Source of the DNA: CAZPXZ01 sp965219495
Lineage (GTDB): Bacteria; Pseudomonadota; Alphaproteobacteria; Rhodobacterales; CAZPXZ01
Length of the DNA: 64,000 nt
Assembly (NCBI GenBank): GCA_965219495.1
Contig: OZ244777.1
Span: forward strand, 2,914,001 to 2,978,000
Direction: 5' to 3'
In this document: piece by piece, positions 52,521 through 61,418 of the stretch
Position numbering within the stretch: position 1 is the stretch's first letter
Layout: each line of letters starts with the position of its first letter
Translations under genes and position numbers: made by a program
The notes under the pieces: generated by a model
Told to the model about the DNA's origin: nothing
The model's input: the letters and a program-made list of their open reading frames with translations, nothing else
Database searches by the model: none

Positions 52521-53165
52521 ATGAGCGGACGCCTTCCCACGAAAACCGTCGAGGAGATATTCCGGCGATTTGATTCCGCGAATCCCGAGCCCAGGGGCGA
52601 CCTGAAGTTTTCGAGCGCCTACACCTTGCTGGTAGCGGTGGTTCTGTCCGCGCAGGCGACGGATACGGGAGTGAATCGGGCTACCGGCCCCCTCTTCGAA
52701 ATTGCCTCTACGCCACAGGATATGCTTGCATTGGGTGAAGACCGCCTGATCGAGCATATTCGCACGATCGGCCTCTTCCGAAACAAGGCGAAGAGTATTC
52801 TCGGCTTAAGTCGAATCCTGGTAGAGGAACATGGGGGCGAAGTCCCGGGCGAGCGCGCGTTGCTGGAACGATTGCCCGGGGTGGGCCGCAAGACTGCGAA
52901 TGTCGTGTTGAACACCTGGTTCGGCATTCCGGAGATCGCGGTCGATACTCACATTTTCCGGATTTCGAATCGCATCGGCATTGCACCGGGCAAGACGCCG
53001 CGGGAAGTGGAAGACGGGCTTCTGAACCGTATACCGGAACCGTATCTCCGCCATGCGCATCATTGGCTGATCCTCCATGGCCGCTATGTGTGCAAAGCGC
53101 GGAAGCCAGAATGCAACTCCTGCGCGATCTCGGACCTTTGCGGCTGGGAGCACAAGACCGCATGA
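52521..53165 (+). CDS. nth: Endonuclease III (DNA glycosylase/AP lyase)
   Basis: 214 residues from MSGRLPTKTVEEIFRRFDSA. The HhH-GPD fold carries YTLLVAVVLSAQATDTGVNR, the HhH motif LLERLPGVGRKTANVVLNTW with the catalytic Lys, and EIAVDTHIFRISNRIG with the catalytic Asp. The iron-sulfur ligands are CKARKPECNSCAISDLC (C-x6-C-x2-C-x5-C). It removes oxidised pyrimidines in base excision repair. Its stop overlaps the start of the next gene (ATGA). Confidence 0.96.
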   Translation: MSGRLPTKTVEEIFRRFDSANPEPRGDLKFSSAYTLLVAVVLSAQATDTGVNRATGPLFEIASTPQDMLALGEDRLIEHIRTIGLFRNKAKSILGLSRILVEEHGGEVPGERALLERLPGVGRKTANVVLNTWFGIPEIAVDTHIFRISNRIGIAPGKTPREVEDGLLNRIPEPYLRHAHHWLILHGRYVCKARKPECNSCAISDLCGWEHKTA

Positions 53166-54202
53166 AAGCGCCAGGCGCACTGCCGAAGTTGGCTAGCGCC
53201 GGTTGCGTCGACGTGGTTGCGGCAGGTGCGGCCCTGGTCGATGTGACGGCGCGTATCGAGCCGCCTCATCTGGCCGAGATTGGTGTTCGAAAGGGGTTCA
53301 TGACGCTTGTTGAGACCGAACAAGCCAGGTGCATCTACCGCACGATGAACAACGCGCAAGCGACATTTGGAGGCGCCGCCGCCAATACCGCTGCAGCCCT
53401 TGCTGCGTTGGGCGTCCGGGTTTCTTTTCTCGGAAAGACTGCCGACGACGAATTGGGGAAAGCGTTTGCGTCGAATCTTCGTTCAGCGGGCGTGGAATAT
53501 TCCGTAAAGCCGGCGTCTCGGAGTGCAGATGCGGAAACAGGCCGGTCATTCATTCTGGTGACACCGGATTCGGAACGCACAATGTGCACGAATCTCGGGG
53601 CTTCCCGCCTGCTCGACGCGGGGGACATCCCCGCGAAGACCGTCGAAGAATCCGCGGTGGTTTATGTCGAGTCTTTTCTGTTGGACCGCGAGCCAAATCG
53701 CACCGCGTTTGGGGAAGTCTTGCGCCAGGCCCGGCAGTCGGGAGTCAAGATCGCGCTTTCGCTCTCCGACCGCGGTTGCGTGGAGCGGCATTTCCAACAA
53801 ATGCACAACATCCTGACCGAAGGCGTGGATATTCTCTTTGCGAATGAAGAAGAAATCATTGGCCTGATGGATGCTTCGAGTCACGCTGAAGCGGTGGAAA
53901 AAATTCGTGGCAGAATCGGTTGCGCCGCACTCACCCGTGGTCCCAGGGGCGTTGTCGCGGTTGCCGGAGACGAGACACATGTCGTTCCGGCCGACCCGGT
54001 CGACAAGGTTGTGGGGACGGCCGGAGCCGGTGATATCTTCGCCGCAGGATTTCTACATGGGCTGATCCGCGGATACCCGCTGTTGGAAGCGGCGCGCATG
54101 GGAACGTGCGCCGCAGCCGAGGTGATCAAGGTGCTTGGCGCCAGGCCGGAATCGAATCTTGGTGAAATCTTTGCGGTACGGGGCTGGCACGCTTCAAACT
54201 AG
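53162..54202 (+). CDS. PfkB-family carbohydrate/nucleoside kinase (adenosine kinase-like)
   Basis: 346 residues. VVAAGAALVDVTARIEPPHL, ATFGGAAANTAAALAALGVR (substrate GG motif), VSFLGKTADDELGKAFASNL, RSFILVTPDSERTMCTNLGA, ILFANEEEIIGLM, and the C-terminal signature KVVGTAGAGDIFAAGFLHGL, with the catalytic Asp in GAGD and Thr at the usual position just before. This pattern, with TPD-ERTM-TNLGA, is typical of alphaproteobacterial adenosine kinase-like PfkB proteins. The ATG overlaps the nth stop by 4 bp. Confidence 0.9.
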   Translation: MKAPGALPKLASAGCVDVVAAGAALVDVTARIEPPHLAEIGVRKGFMTLVETEQARCIYRTMNNAQATFGGAAANTAAALAALGVRVSFLGKTADDELGKAFASNLRSAGVEYSVKPASRSADAETGRSFILVTPDSERTMCTNLGASRLLDAGDIPAKTVEESAVVYVESFLLDREPNRTAFGEVLRQARQSGVKIALSLSDRGCVERHFQQMHNILTEGVDILFANEEEIIGLMDASSHAEAVEKIRGRIGCAALTRGPRGVVAVAGDETHVVPADPVDKVVGTAGAGDIFAAGFLHGLIRGYPLLEAARMGTCAAAEVIKVLGARPESNLGEIFAVRGWHASN

Positions 54203-54518
54203 GAGCCAGTTCCAAGAGTACTAATGTTGCCGTCGGCACTTGAGCGGATTGCAAGCGAAGTGTCACCAGAAAATTCGGCTCTGCGACAATCGCATTCAGG
54301 AAACCTTTCGAATACCGTTCCCGAGCCCAGTGAATTGCATGACTGGAGAGGCGTGGTTGAACGAAACGGCGTTGGTTGAAACCCCGGATCGGCCACTGGA
54401 ACGCGCCCAAATGCATCACACACGCAATCTTGCGGGGCGACCGGGCAAGCCGTATCGTTTGTTCGACCAAGAAGCCGAGGAAATCCTGGTGCTGACGCCC
54501 CAAAACACGGCTGGTGAC
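54203..54518. other. Stretch without a recognisable gene
   Basis: 316 bases between the PfkB kinase and the start-less frame that follows. No terminator hairpin or coding frame is convincing. Confidence 0.4.
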
Positions 54519-55144
54519 AGGCAGAATGTGCCATAGGTATATTTGAGGAGTCGACTCGCCTTTCTGCGAGCAACAGCGGAATTCGCGAGAAGGTCAGGAC
54601 GGCACTTTCTGAATTTTCCGGGACTTGGCTTGCCTGCATTGCGAGGCCAATCACGGACATCGCCTGGCAAAAGCTTGCCCGTCATGGGTTCTCCAGGTCG
54701 AACTACGGGACACACAGATGGCTGGAGACCAATCCCAACGCTAACCGCCCGGAGTTTGAGGTTTTTAGTCTCGGCAGTTCACTTGATTGTCGAATTGAGG
54801 CGCTACCGGCGTCAAGCAAGGAGCGCTACGAACGCTGCGGCCTGGAGTTTTTGGATCGCGCATTCGACAAGAACAAAGTTGCCGCCATCGAAGCATCCTT
54901 CTCCCTCATATCCAAAGTCCCAAGCCTGCATGCAACCGTCTGTGCGTATCGGAAGGCGTTGCATGTTCTAAAGGCGCCTGGCATCGATTGCGATGTCAGC
55001 AGCAGCGACCCGGAGGTTCCTTTCTCGATCTTTAACTCGGTTCCCGATCTTGAGCGGGAGGGGATCTTGCGTCTGGCGGAATCGATTGCGCCAGAACTCC
55101 GCACCGTTTCACTAGAGCACACGGTCTATTTGCGAGAATCATGA
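54519..55144 (+). pseudogene. Unrecognised protein-like frame without a start codon
   Basis: Open for 208 codons after a TGA at 54516-54518. The sequence looks natural throughout: IREKVRTALSEFSGTWLACI, YGTHRWLETNPNANRPEFEV, FSLGSSLDCRIEALPASSKE, RYERCGLEFLDRAFDKNKVA, ending LRTVSLEHTVYLRES. No ATG or GTG occurs before the TTG at 54851. It is therefore 5'-truncated or frameshifted, or starts at a rare codon. The last 19 bases overlap the convergent AAA ATPase gene. Family not recognised. Confidence 0.45.
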
Positions 55145-56526
55145 AAGATGTTTTTTTCTAAATGCTTTGCAGCGTGGCGGATGATATCCATTGCCTTTTG
55201 ATCTTCGGGCGATTCTGCGGTTGGAAGTTCCAGAATCATTTGGTTCAAGCCAGCTAGTTCTTGTTGTTCTGAGGCCGAGAGATATTCCTTTTCGACTAGT
55301 TCACGCCGCCGCATCTGCTTCTCCTCCAATTCTAGACGCCGCGCTGACTTGAAACCGAACAAGTCGCTAGTAATGACTTGATCGAGGCGCCAGTCAGCAA
55401 CAATGACGGGATCGTTTACAATCTCGGTATGGTCGCCGATCCGTCGGAGTACTGCCAAGTTAGTGTCTAGCGAGCTTTGTGCCATCAGTGGGCTATGGGC
55501 GGTTGCAATAAACTGAATTCTTGGAAAGTGTCTAGTAAGGTGCCTGCGGATTTGGCGTTGCCAGTGGGGGTGAAGGTGAAGGTCGATTTCGTCGACGATA
55601 ACGATAGCCGGTTCGCGGAGGGGATCTGGACTGTCGGGGAACTGCTCGATCAGTCTCCAGGCGATGTCCGTCGTCCAGGAGAATACAGTCTGACAACCAA
55701 GGCCTAATTGCCCAAAAGGTATTCTTCCGTCTGAAGTCTTCACCCGAATTCCAGCTTGATCAGGCGGAGTACCCTGAACCGGCGGCCCAAGGACTTCTAT
55801 GTCATCTGGATGCTCAATGTCTGGCAGGATCTCGGAAAGCATGTTTTTCAGAGCTGAGAGTTTCTTCAGAGCGCCGGGTTGTTTTCTCAGCACAGCGTGA
55901 TCCAGCTGAGACAGGAGTATTTCGGCATCGTGAAGTTCAGCTTCGACTTCGAACAACGAATCAATTGGATCCAACGTGGCGGCTGCGTCAGCATTGGCTG
56001 CTTTCGGATGGCGGCCTGCGCCATATGCCAGGACTAGCGGTTCGTCTACCCGCATGAGGAATTCGTAATCTTTGTCCGCGCCACTCCCACCGGCATCAAG
56101 TTGCGCTAGTTTGCCCTGTAAGTGCGAGAACTTGATCGAGGTTGAAATAGTCCTTTCCTGGCTTCCAGTGCCCGTTAACGGCGCACCCACTGAAAAGTGG
56201 GCTTCTAAATTCGCTTTCGCATCGCCATCGGATCGCGCCAATGCCCCGAAAAAATCATTGTTCGATTCGCGGGCCAATTCCGGTTCGATCGGCTTCGGAC
56301 GAGGTTCCTCGTCCTCGTCCGAAGCAATGTTGAATACCGGGCGCATGCGCGCGAGGCATTGCAAGATCGTGGTCTTACCCACGCCATTGTCTCCCACCAA
56401 AAGTGTCCAGGGAGCGGGACGATCATCTTTGGTGGTCAGCACAATTGCTTGCTGCTCGCCGAACGACCGTATGTTTTCAAGCAGCAGGCTTTTGAAATAG
56501 ATCGAGTGTTTGGCTTGTTCCGACAT
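55126..56526 (-). CDS. AAA family ATPase (RecF/OLD/PtuA-like), possible defence protein
   Basis: 466 residues. The Walker A is WTLLVGDNGVGKTTILQCLA (residues 45-52). A long central insert carries the signature-like FGQLGLGCQTVFSWTTDIAW. Walker B is AIVIVDEIDLHLHPHW, and the switch His is in FIATAHSPLMAQSS. The C-terminal 90 residues are helical and charged (ARRLELEEKQMRRRELVEKE). There is no TOPRIM nuclease domain. Such stand-alone SMC-like ATPases occur in Septu-type, retron and other anti-phage systems, but no nuclease partner is adjacent. TTGACA occurs about 95 bp upstream on the same strand (56627-56622). Confidence 0.8.
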   Translation of the reverse strand: MSEQAKHSIYFKSLLLENIRSFGEQQAIVLTTKDDRPAPWTLLVGDNGVGKTTILQCLARMRPVFNIASDEDEEPRPKPIEPELARESNNDFFGALARSDGDAKANLEAHFSVGAPLTGTGSQERTISTSIKFSHLQGKLAQLDAGGSGADKDYEFLMRVDEPLVLAYGAGRHPKAANADAAATLDPIDSLFEVEAELHDAEILLSQLDHAVLRKQPGALKKLSALKNMLSEILPDIEHPDDIEVLGPPVQGTPPDQAGIRVKTSDGRIPFGQLGLGCQTVFSWTTDIAWRLIEQFPDSPDPLREPAIVIVDEIDLHLHPHWQRQIRRHLTRHFPRIQFIATAHSPLMAQSSLDTNLAVLRRIGDHTEIVNDPVIVADWRLDQVITSDLFGFKSARRLELEEKQMRRRELVEKEYLSASEQQELAGLNQMILELPTAESPEDQKAMDIIRHAAKHLEKNIFHDSRK

Positions 56527-56970
56527 CGGCCGGCTCCGTCACGGACGACTGGGACAAAATGCAGGACCGGTGGAACACCAATGGCGCCTGCTCGATCATG
56601 GTTAGATTTGCTCCTGTTTTGTGTCAAGCTGCGTGCGTGAACGCCATGCGCTCATCAACAGCCGCCACGGTTTCCGGACGCAACCGGTTTCTTGACGCAC
56701 TTGTCGAAAGAAGCGTCGTGCGCGTGGGATGGCGGATGAGGCAATTTCCTGCTTGTCTTGCGCCAAGACCAACTTGACGATTGCTCGGGAAGGTGCTGCT
56801 AGCAAGGCACAAGCGTCACATTGCAAGCACACAATTCATCAATTCTCTCGCAATTCTGGCAGGTTGATTTGAACTCTATGGCGCGGGCGAGGTCGTTCGC
56901 GCATCGGAACATCAGCGAAAGGGCCGTCCAGAGTTCTTTGCACAGCTATCGCGAGGCGTCCAAGAGTCGT
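56527..56970. other. Intergenic stretch upstream of the AAA ATPase
   Basis: 444 bases without a called gene. On the minus strand TTGACA (56627-56622), a 17-base spacer and a weak TAACCA could be the ATPase promoter. Confidence 0.35.
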
Positions 56971-57360
56971 TCACCGGGATGCCGCGGGTTGAAGCATTGC
57001 CCCAAGCGGTCTGCCTGCCAGAAGATGCACATGCAAGTGCGCGACATCCTGGTGTCCGTCCAGACCCGCATTCGACAAGAGCCGGTAACCTTTTCCCCCG
57101 GCGAATGGGGCTGTGCCTGTCGCGCGCGAAACTTCAGCGATGGCGCGGACATAGTCGGCGATTTCCGCGTCTGAAGCCTCAGCTGCGAAATGTTCAAAAT
57201 CGACATACTTGCCCTTGGGAATGATCAGGACATGGACCGGCGCTTGCGGATAAATATCCTTGAACGCGAGGCTGTGCTCCGTTTCCAGCACCTTCTTGCA
57301 CGGAATCTGACCCGCGAGAATTTTCGCAAAGATGTTTTCGTCGTCGTATTTCCGGCTCAT
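56971..57360 (-). CDS. HIT-family nucleotide-binding protein
   Basis: A 129-residue histidine-triad protein. IFAKILAGQIPCKKVLETEH, SLAFKDIYPQAPVHVLIIPK, NAGLDGHQDVAHLHVHLLAG (His-x-His-x-His active-site triad). The family hydrolyses purine nucleoside phosphoramidates or AMP conjugates. It is the last gene of the his cluster, overlapping hisE by 4 bp, a frequent arrangement in alphaproteobacteria. Confidence 0.93.
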   Translation of the reverse strand: MSRKYDDENIFAKILAGQIPCKKVLETEHSLAFKDIYPQAPVHVLIIPKGKYVDFEHFAAEASDAEIADYVRAIAEVSRATGTAPFAGGKGYRLLSNAGLDGHQDVAHLHVHLLAGRPLGAMLQPAASR

Positions 57361-57704
57361 GCTTCTCCCCTTCCGGCTTTTTCCTCAAGTCCGCTCATTT
57401 CCATCCGGCCCTCAATTTCCCGGTAAACCTCTTCCAGCGAGATCTGTCGCGCTTCAAGCATGACAAGCAGATGATATAGCGTGTCGGCGCATTCCCGGAT
57501 CAGCGCATCGCGATCACCGGAGGCACAAGCGAGAACGGCTTCGATCGCCTCTTCCCCGAATTTCTTTGCGCATTTCTCCGGCCCGTTCGCGAGGAGTACT
57601 GCGGTATAGGAATTCTCGGTGTCTCCCGCTCGTGCCCGGTCTCGAATAATCTCATGCAGGCGGGCCAGCGCGTCCTGAAATTCCTGGTCTTCTGTTTCTG
57701 GCAT
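57357..57704 (-). CDS. hisE: Phosphoribosyl-ATP pyrophosphatase
   Basis: A 115-residue MazG-like enzyme of histidine biosynthesis (second step). LARLHEIIRDRARAGDTENS, KCAKKFGEEAIEAVLACASG with the EExxE-type Glu metal ligands, and IRECADTLYHLLVMLEARQI. It is separate from HisI, as is usual in alphaproteobacteria. Two bases separate it from hisF upstream. Confidence 0.94.
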   Translation of the reverse strand: MPETEDQEFQDALARLHEIIRDRARAGDTENSYTAVLLANGPEKCAKKFGEEAIEAVLACASGDRDALIRECADTLYHLLVMLEARQISLEEVYREIEGRMEMSGLEEKAGRGEA

Positions 57705-57706
57705 CG

Positions 57707-58465
57707 TTACATCCGCACCGGTATGTCGTTTTCAGCCAAGGCGGCTTTCGCATCCGAGATCGTGTACTCGCCGTAGTGAAATATGGAAGCGGCCAATACC
57801 GCGCTCGCTCCGCCTTCCCGAACGCCTTCAGCCAGGTGGGACAGCTTTCCGACACCTCCGGACGCGATAACCGGGATGGTGACCGTGTTCGATACGGCGT
57901 GCGTGAGCGCAATGTCAAATCCCTCTCGCGTTCCGTCGCGGTCCATGGAAGTGAGCAGGATCTCTCCGGCGCCACGCAGGGCCGCTTCCCTGGCAAACTC
58001 TACTGCGTCGATTCCCGTTGGAGTTCGGCCTCCGTGCGTGAAAATCTCCCAGCGCCCTTCCCTGTTCGCACGCGCGTCTATCGCCACCACAATGCACTGG
58101 CTGCCGAATCGTTCCGAGGATTCGCCGATCACCGCCGGATTGCGCACGGCAGCCGTGTTGATGGCGACCTTGTCGGCGCCAGCGAGCAGCATTTCCCTGA
58201 CATCATCGGAGGAGCGCACGCCTCCCCCAACGGTTAGCGGCATGAAACAAGCTTCGGCGGTGCGCCGAACCACATCCAGCATCGGAGCGCGTTCTTCATG
58301 GCTAGCGCCAATATCGAGAAAGCACAGTTCGTCGGCGCCGGCTTCATCGTAGGCGACTGCGCACTCTACCGGATCTCCCGCGTCCCGCAGGTTTACGAAC
58401 CGGATGCCCTTGACAACTCGGCCACCGGCGACATCCAGGCAGGGAATGATCCGGACCTTAAGCAT
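57707..58465 (-). CDS. hisF: Imidazole glycerol phosphate synthase, cyclase subunit
   Basis: A 252-residue TIM barrel. LKVRIIPCLDVAGGRVVKGI contains catalytic Asp11. VVAIDARANREGRWEIFTHG contains the second catalytic Asp. LLTSMDRDGTREGFDIALTH and ASGGVGKLSHLAEG form the phosphate sites. With HisH it makes IGP and AICAR. It overlaps the hisA stop by 8 bp. Confidence 0.96.
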   Translation of the reverse strand: MLKVRIIPCLDVAGGRVVKGIRFVNLRDAGDPVECAVAYDEAGADELCFLDIGASHEERAPMLDVVRRTAEACFMPLTVGGGVRSSDDVREMLLAGADKVAINTAAVRNPAVIGESSERFGSQCIVVAIDARANREGRWEIFTHGGRTPTGIDAVEFAREAALRGAGEILLTSMDRDGTREGFDIALTHAVSNTVTIPVIASGGVGKLSHLAEGVREGGASAVLAASIFHYGEYTISDAKAALAENDIPVRM

Positions 58466-59189
58466 CGGAACGGGAAAAAAGGGTCACCGCAGCGGATGTG
58501 TCAATTCGGCCATCATAGAGAGCGCGGCCAACAATGGCGCCATTCAGAGATTCCCGGCACGCGGCAATGCGGGAAAGGTCTTCCATTGAGGCAACACCAC
58601 CGGAGACAATCAGCGGAATGTCCACCAAAGAGGCGAGAGAAAGGCTTGCCTCCAGATTGGGGCCTTCGAGCGCACCGTCCCGGGCAATGTCCGTATGGAC
58701 AATCGCTGCCACCCCTTCCCCCTCGAACCGCCGCGCCACGTCTGTTGTGGATTCCCCGGTTGGTTTGGTCCAGCCGGAAATCGCCACAAATCCGTCCCGC
58801 GAGTCAAGCGCAACCGCGATCTTTTGTGGATGAGCCCGCGCAGCCGCGCGAACCAAGTCGGGATCTTGCACTGCGGAAGTGCCAAGGATGACTCGCCGGA
58901 CGCCTGAGTCGAGCCACCGGTCGATTGCATTCATGCTGCGGATGCCGCCGCCGAGCTGAACCGGAATATCCACAGCGGCCAGGATTTCCCGGACTGCTTC
59001 GGCGTTCCGGGGAACACCGGCAACCGCGCCATCGAGATCAACGACATGTATCCACTGGCAACCGGCTTCCCGGAACATGCAAGCTTGCGCCGCGGGGTCG
59101 TCTCCGTAAACGGTCGCCTGCGACATGTCGCCGCGAAGCAACCGCACGCACTTTCCGTCCTTCAAGTCGATGGCCGGGTAGAGAATCAC
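58458..59189 (-). CDS. hisA: Phosphoribosylformimino-5-aminoimidazole carboxamide ribotide isomerase
   Basis: 243 residues starting at GTG: VILYPAIDLKDGKCVRLLRG, with Asp8 catalytic. WIHVVDLDGAVAGVPRNAEA, VQLGGGIRSMNAIDRWLDSG, VALDSRDGFVAISGW (second Asp) and IVSGGVASMEDLSRIA are present. The GTG at 59189 gives the family length; a longer frame would overlap hisH by 83 bases. Confidence 0.94.
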   Translation of the reverse strand: MILYPAIDLKDGKCVRLLRGDMSQATVYGDDPAAQACMFREAGCQWIHVVDLDGAVAGVPRNAEAVREILAAVDIPVQLGGGIRSMNAIDRWLDSGVRRVILGTSAVQDPDLVRAAARAHPQKIAVALDSRDGFVAISGWTKPTGESTTDVARRFEGEGVAAIVHTDIARDGALEGPNLEASLSLASLVDIPLIVSGGVASMEDLSRIAACRESLNGAIVGRALYDGRIDTSAAVTLFSRSDA

Positions 59190-59205
59190 GCTTTCAAGCC
59201 AGGCT

Positions 59206-59844
59206 TCAAGGACACCATTCCAGGAAATTTGCGAGCAGGCGAAGTCCGACCGCCTGGCTCTTTTCCGGGTGGAATTGGGTACCCGCAATGTTGCCGTTCA
59301 CGACCGCCGCCGTGATTGGCGCTCCATAGTGGACAGTGGCTGCCACGTGCTCGGGGTTGCGCGGCTTATACGCGTAGGAATGCACAAAATATGCGTGATC
59401 GCCGGGGCGAATCCCTTCAAACAGCGGATGCGGTCGCACCGAGACGAAGTCGTTCCATCCCATATGCGGGATTCGGAGGCCGGCCGCATCGGGAATGCGT
59501 TCGACGTCACCACCAAGCCAGCCGAACCCTTTGACAGTCAGGTTTTCCCGGCCGACTTCGGCAAGCAACTGCATGCCAACACAAATTCCCAGGAACGGCG
59601 CTCGATTCCCGACAACCCGTTCTTCAAGCGCTGCGGCGAGCCCTTTCCGATCCAGAATGCCCTGCTTGCAAGTGGCGAAGGCTCCGACGCCCGGCAGCAC
59701 AATCCTGTCTGCTTCTCGTACGGCCTTCGGGTCGGAAGTGACCGCGGCCGTCTTGTTCGAGCCGGTTTCTGCGAGAACGCGCCGGAATGCGTTGGAAACG
59801 GATCGAAGGTTTCCGGAACCACAATCGACAATGGCAATACTCAT
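59206..59844 (-). CDS. hisH: Imidazole glycerol phosphate synthase, glutamine amidotransferase subunit
   Basis: A 212-residue class I glutamine amidotransferase. IAIVDCGSGNLRSVSNAFRR, RIVLPGVGAFATCKQGI, APFLGICVGMQLL (catalytic Cys), and GTQFHPEKSQAVGLRLLANF (catalytic His and Glu). It provides ammonia to HisF. It starts 4 bp inside the end of hisB. Confidence 0.95.
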   Translation of the reverse strand: MSIAIVDCGSGNLRSVSNAFRRVLAETGSNKTAAVTSDPKAVREADRIVLPGVGAFATCKQGILDRKGLAAALEERVVGNRAPFLGICVGMQLLAEVGRENLTVKGFGWLGGDVERIPDAAGLRIPHMGWNDFVSVRPHPLFEGIRPGDHAYFVHSYAYKPRNPEHVAATVHYGAPITAAVVNGNIAGTQFHPEKSQAVGLRLLANFLEWCP

Positions 59845-60440
59845 GTGACGGAAGAAAGCGTGCCCTTGGTGGAAGGGATTTCATCCGGCAATCGAGGGTC
59901 GAGTTCAATCGCCATGCGCGAAGCCCTGCCGGCTGCCTTGAAACAGCTCTCGATCATGTGATGGGTGTTGGTCCCATAAAGCGTTTCAACGTGGAGCGTG
60001 ATCTGCGCGTTTATCGCCAGGGCGTGAAAGAACTCCCGGGTCAGTTCCACATCGAAATTTCCCACGCGCGATTCAGGAAATGCAGCGCGCCAAACGAGAT
60101 ACGGGCGCGCGGATATGTCCAGCGCAACCCTGGCGAGCGCTTCATCCATCGGCAGCAGCGAATAGCCAAATCGGCGAATTCCCCGGGCATCCCCGACCGC
60201 TTCGCGCAACGCGCATCCCAGGGTGATTCCTACATCCTCGACCACATGGTGATCGTCGATCTGGGAGTCTCCCTCGGCCCGAAGATTGATATCGATGAGG
60301 GAATGTCGAGAGAACTGCGCGATCATGTGATCGAAGAATCCAACACCGGTTTCGATCTCGAATGCGCCTTCGCCGTCGAGATTGATTTCTACGGCAACGG
60401 ACGTTTCATCGGTGCCGCGAATGCACTTGCCACGCCGCAT
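59841..60440 (-). CDS. hisB: Imidazoleglycerol-phosphate dehydratase
   Basis: A 199-residue monofunctional enzyme (no phosphatase domain). FFDHMIAQFSRHSLIDINLR, DDHHVVEDVGITLGCALREA and ETLYGTNTHHMIESCFKAAG carry the His/Glu manganese ligands. GGGGGAG lies 6 bases before the ATG. It is the first gene of hisB-hisH-hisA-hisF-hisE-HIT and is divergent from hslVU, a conserved alphaproteobacterial layout. Confidence 0.96.
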   Translation of the reverse strand: MRRGKCIRGTDETSVAVEINLDGEGAFEIETGVGFFDHMIAQFSRHSLIDINLRAEGDSQIDDHHVVEDVGITLGCALREAVGDARGIRRFGYSLLPMDEALARVALDISARPYLVWRAAFPESRVGNFDVELTREFFHALAINAQITLHVETLYGTNTHHMIESCFKAAGRASRMAIELDPRLPDEIPSTKGTLSSVT

Positions 60441-60845
60441 GGCTTGCTCCCCCAGTCAGGCTTGGGAACACTATACACGACAGATGCAGCATGCGGGGTG
60501 ACGCGCGGCTTCCGCCGCACGCAGGGTATTCGCGCATTCTCGCTCACAGGTTTCCACTTCGTATACAGGCGGCACATTCTAGCTGGAAATCTGCCCTGAA
60601 TACCGGCGCTGTGCACCTGCATCGGAAAAGCTTTCTGTTTTTCGGATGGCGGATTCCAGTATCTCTGCTCGATTGAAGCTGGTTGATTCTCGGGACGGAG
60701 GAAAGGTGTAAATATTGATTAATTTCGGCCAGTTTTCTATCGTTTGCACTCTTGGTCGCCTGCCAGAATCTAAAGCGAACACGTTGGATGCCGTGTCAAA
60801 TCGGGATTGCCGCGCTATATCAACCTCGATGCTCGGAGCAAACTC
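60441..60845. other. Divergent regulatory region between hisB and hslV
   Basis: 405 bases that must hold both promoters. TATAGT on the minus strand (60475-60470) could be a -10 for hisB, but no good -35 accompanies it. I could not identify a heat-shock promoter for hslV. GGAGC at 60838-60842 is the hslV ribosome site. Confidence 0.4.
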
Positions 60846-61418
60846 GTGCGAAACAGTTTACCCACAACGAACTCGTCCAGCCGTTGGCGCGCCACCACTG
60901 TACTGGCCGTACGGAAGGATGGTCAGGTTGCGATTGGCGCGGACGGGCAGGTCAGCATCGGCGAAACTGTGGTCAAGGGAAACGCGCGCAAGGTGCGCAG
61001 GCTGGCGAGCGGCGGCAGGGATACGCTCGCCGGATTCGCGGGCGCGACGGCCGACGCCTTTGCGCTCTTCGAGCGCCTTGAGGCAAAACTCGAGGCAAAT
61101 CCCGGGCAGCTTGCCCGGGCCTGCGTGGATCTCGCGAAGGATTGGCGAACCGACCGGTACCTGCGGCGTTTCGAAGCGATGCTTGTTGTTGCGGATATGG
61201 ACGAGATGTTCCTTCTTTCCGGCGCCGGAGACGTTGTTGAACCTGAACAGGGTGCGATTGGCATTGGCTCCGGCGGAAACTATGCGCTCGCCGCCGCGCG
61301 GGCGCTTTCCGACGGAGACCTGTCCGCGGAACAGGTCGTGCGCCGTTCTCTCGCCATCGCCGCCGACATTTGCGTTTACACCAACCACGAAATCATTGTG
61401 GAAACCATCCCCGAATGA
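60846..61418 (+). CDS. hslV: ATP-dependent protease peptidase subunit HslV
   Basis: 190 residues from a GTG start, with GGAGC 6 bases upstream; no ATG is available. After an about 16-residue leader, the mature N-terminal Thr (Thr17) begins TTVLAVRKDGQVAIGADGQV, the proteasome-like catalytic core. GNARKVRRLASGGRDTLAGF, AGATADAFALFERLEAKLEA and AIGIGSGGNYALAAARALSD complete the fold. It forms a dodecamer capped by HslU in the cytoplasm. The stop overlaps the hslU start (ATGA). Confidence 0.95.
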   Translation: MRNSLPTTNSSSRWRATTVLAVRKDGQVAIGADGQVSIGETVVKGNARKVRRLASGGRDTLAGFAGATADAFALFERLEAKLEANPGQLARACVDLAKDWRTDRYLRRFEAMLVVADMDEMFLLSGAGDVVEPEQGAIGIGSGGNYALAAARALSDGDLSAEQVVRRSLAIAADICVYTNHEIIVETIPE

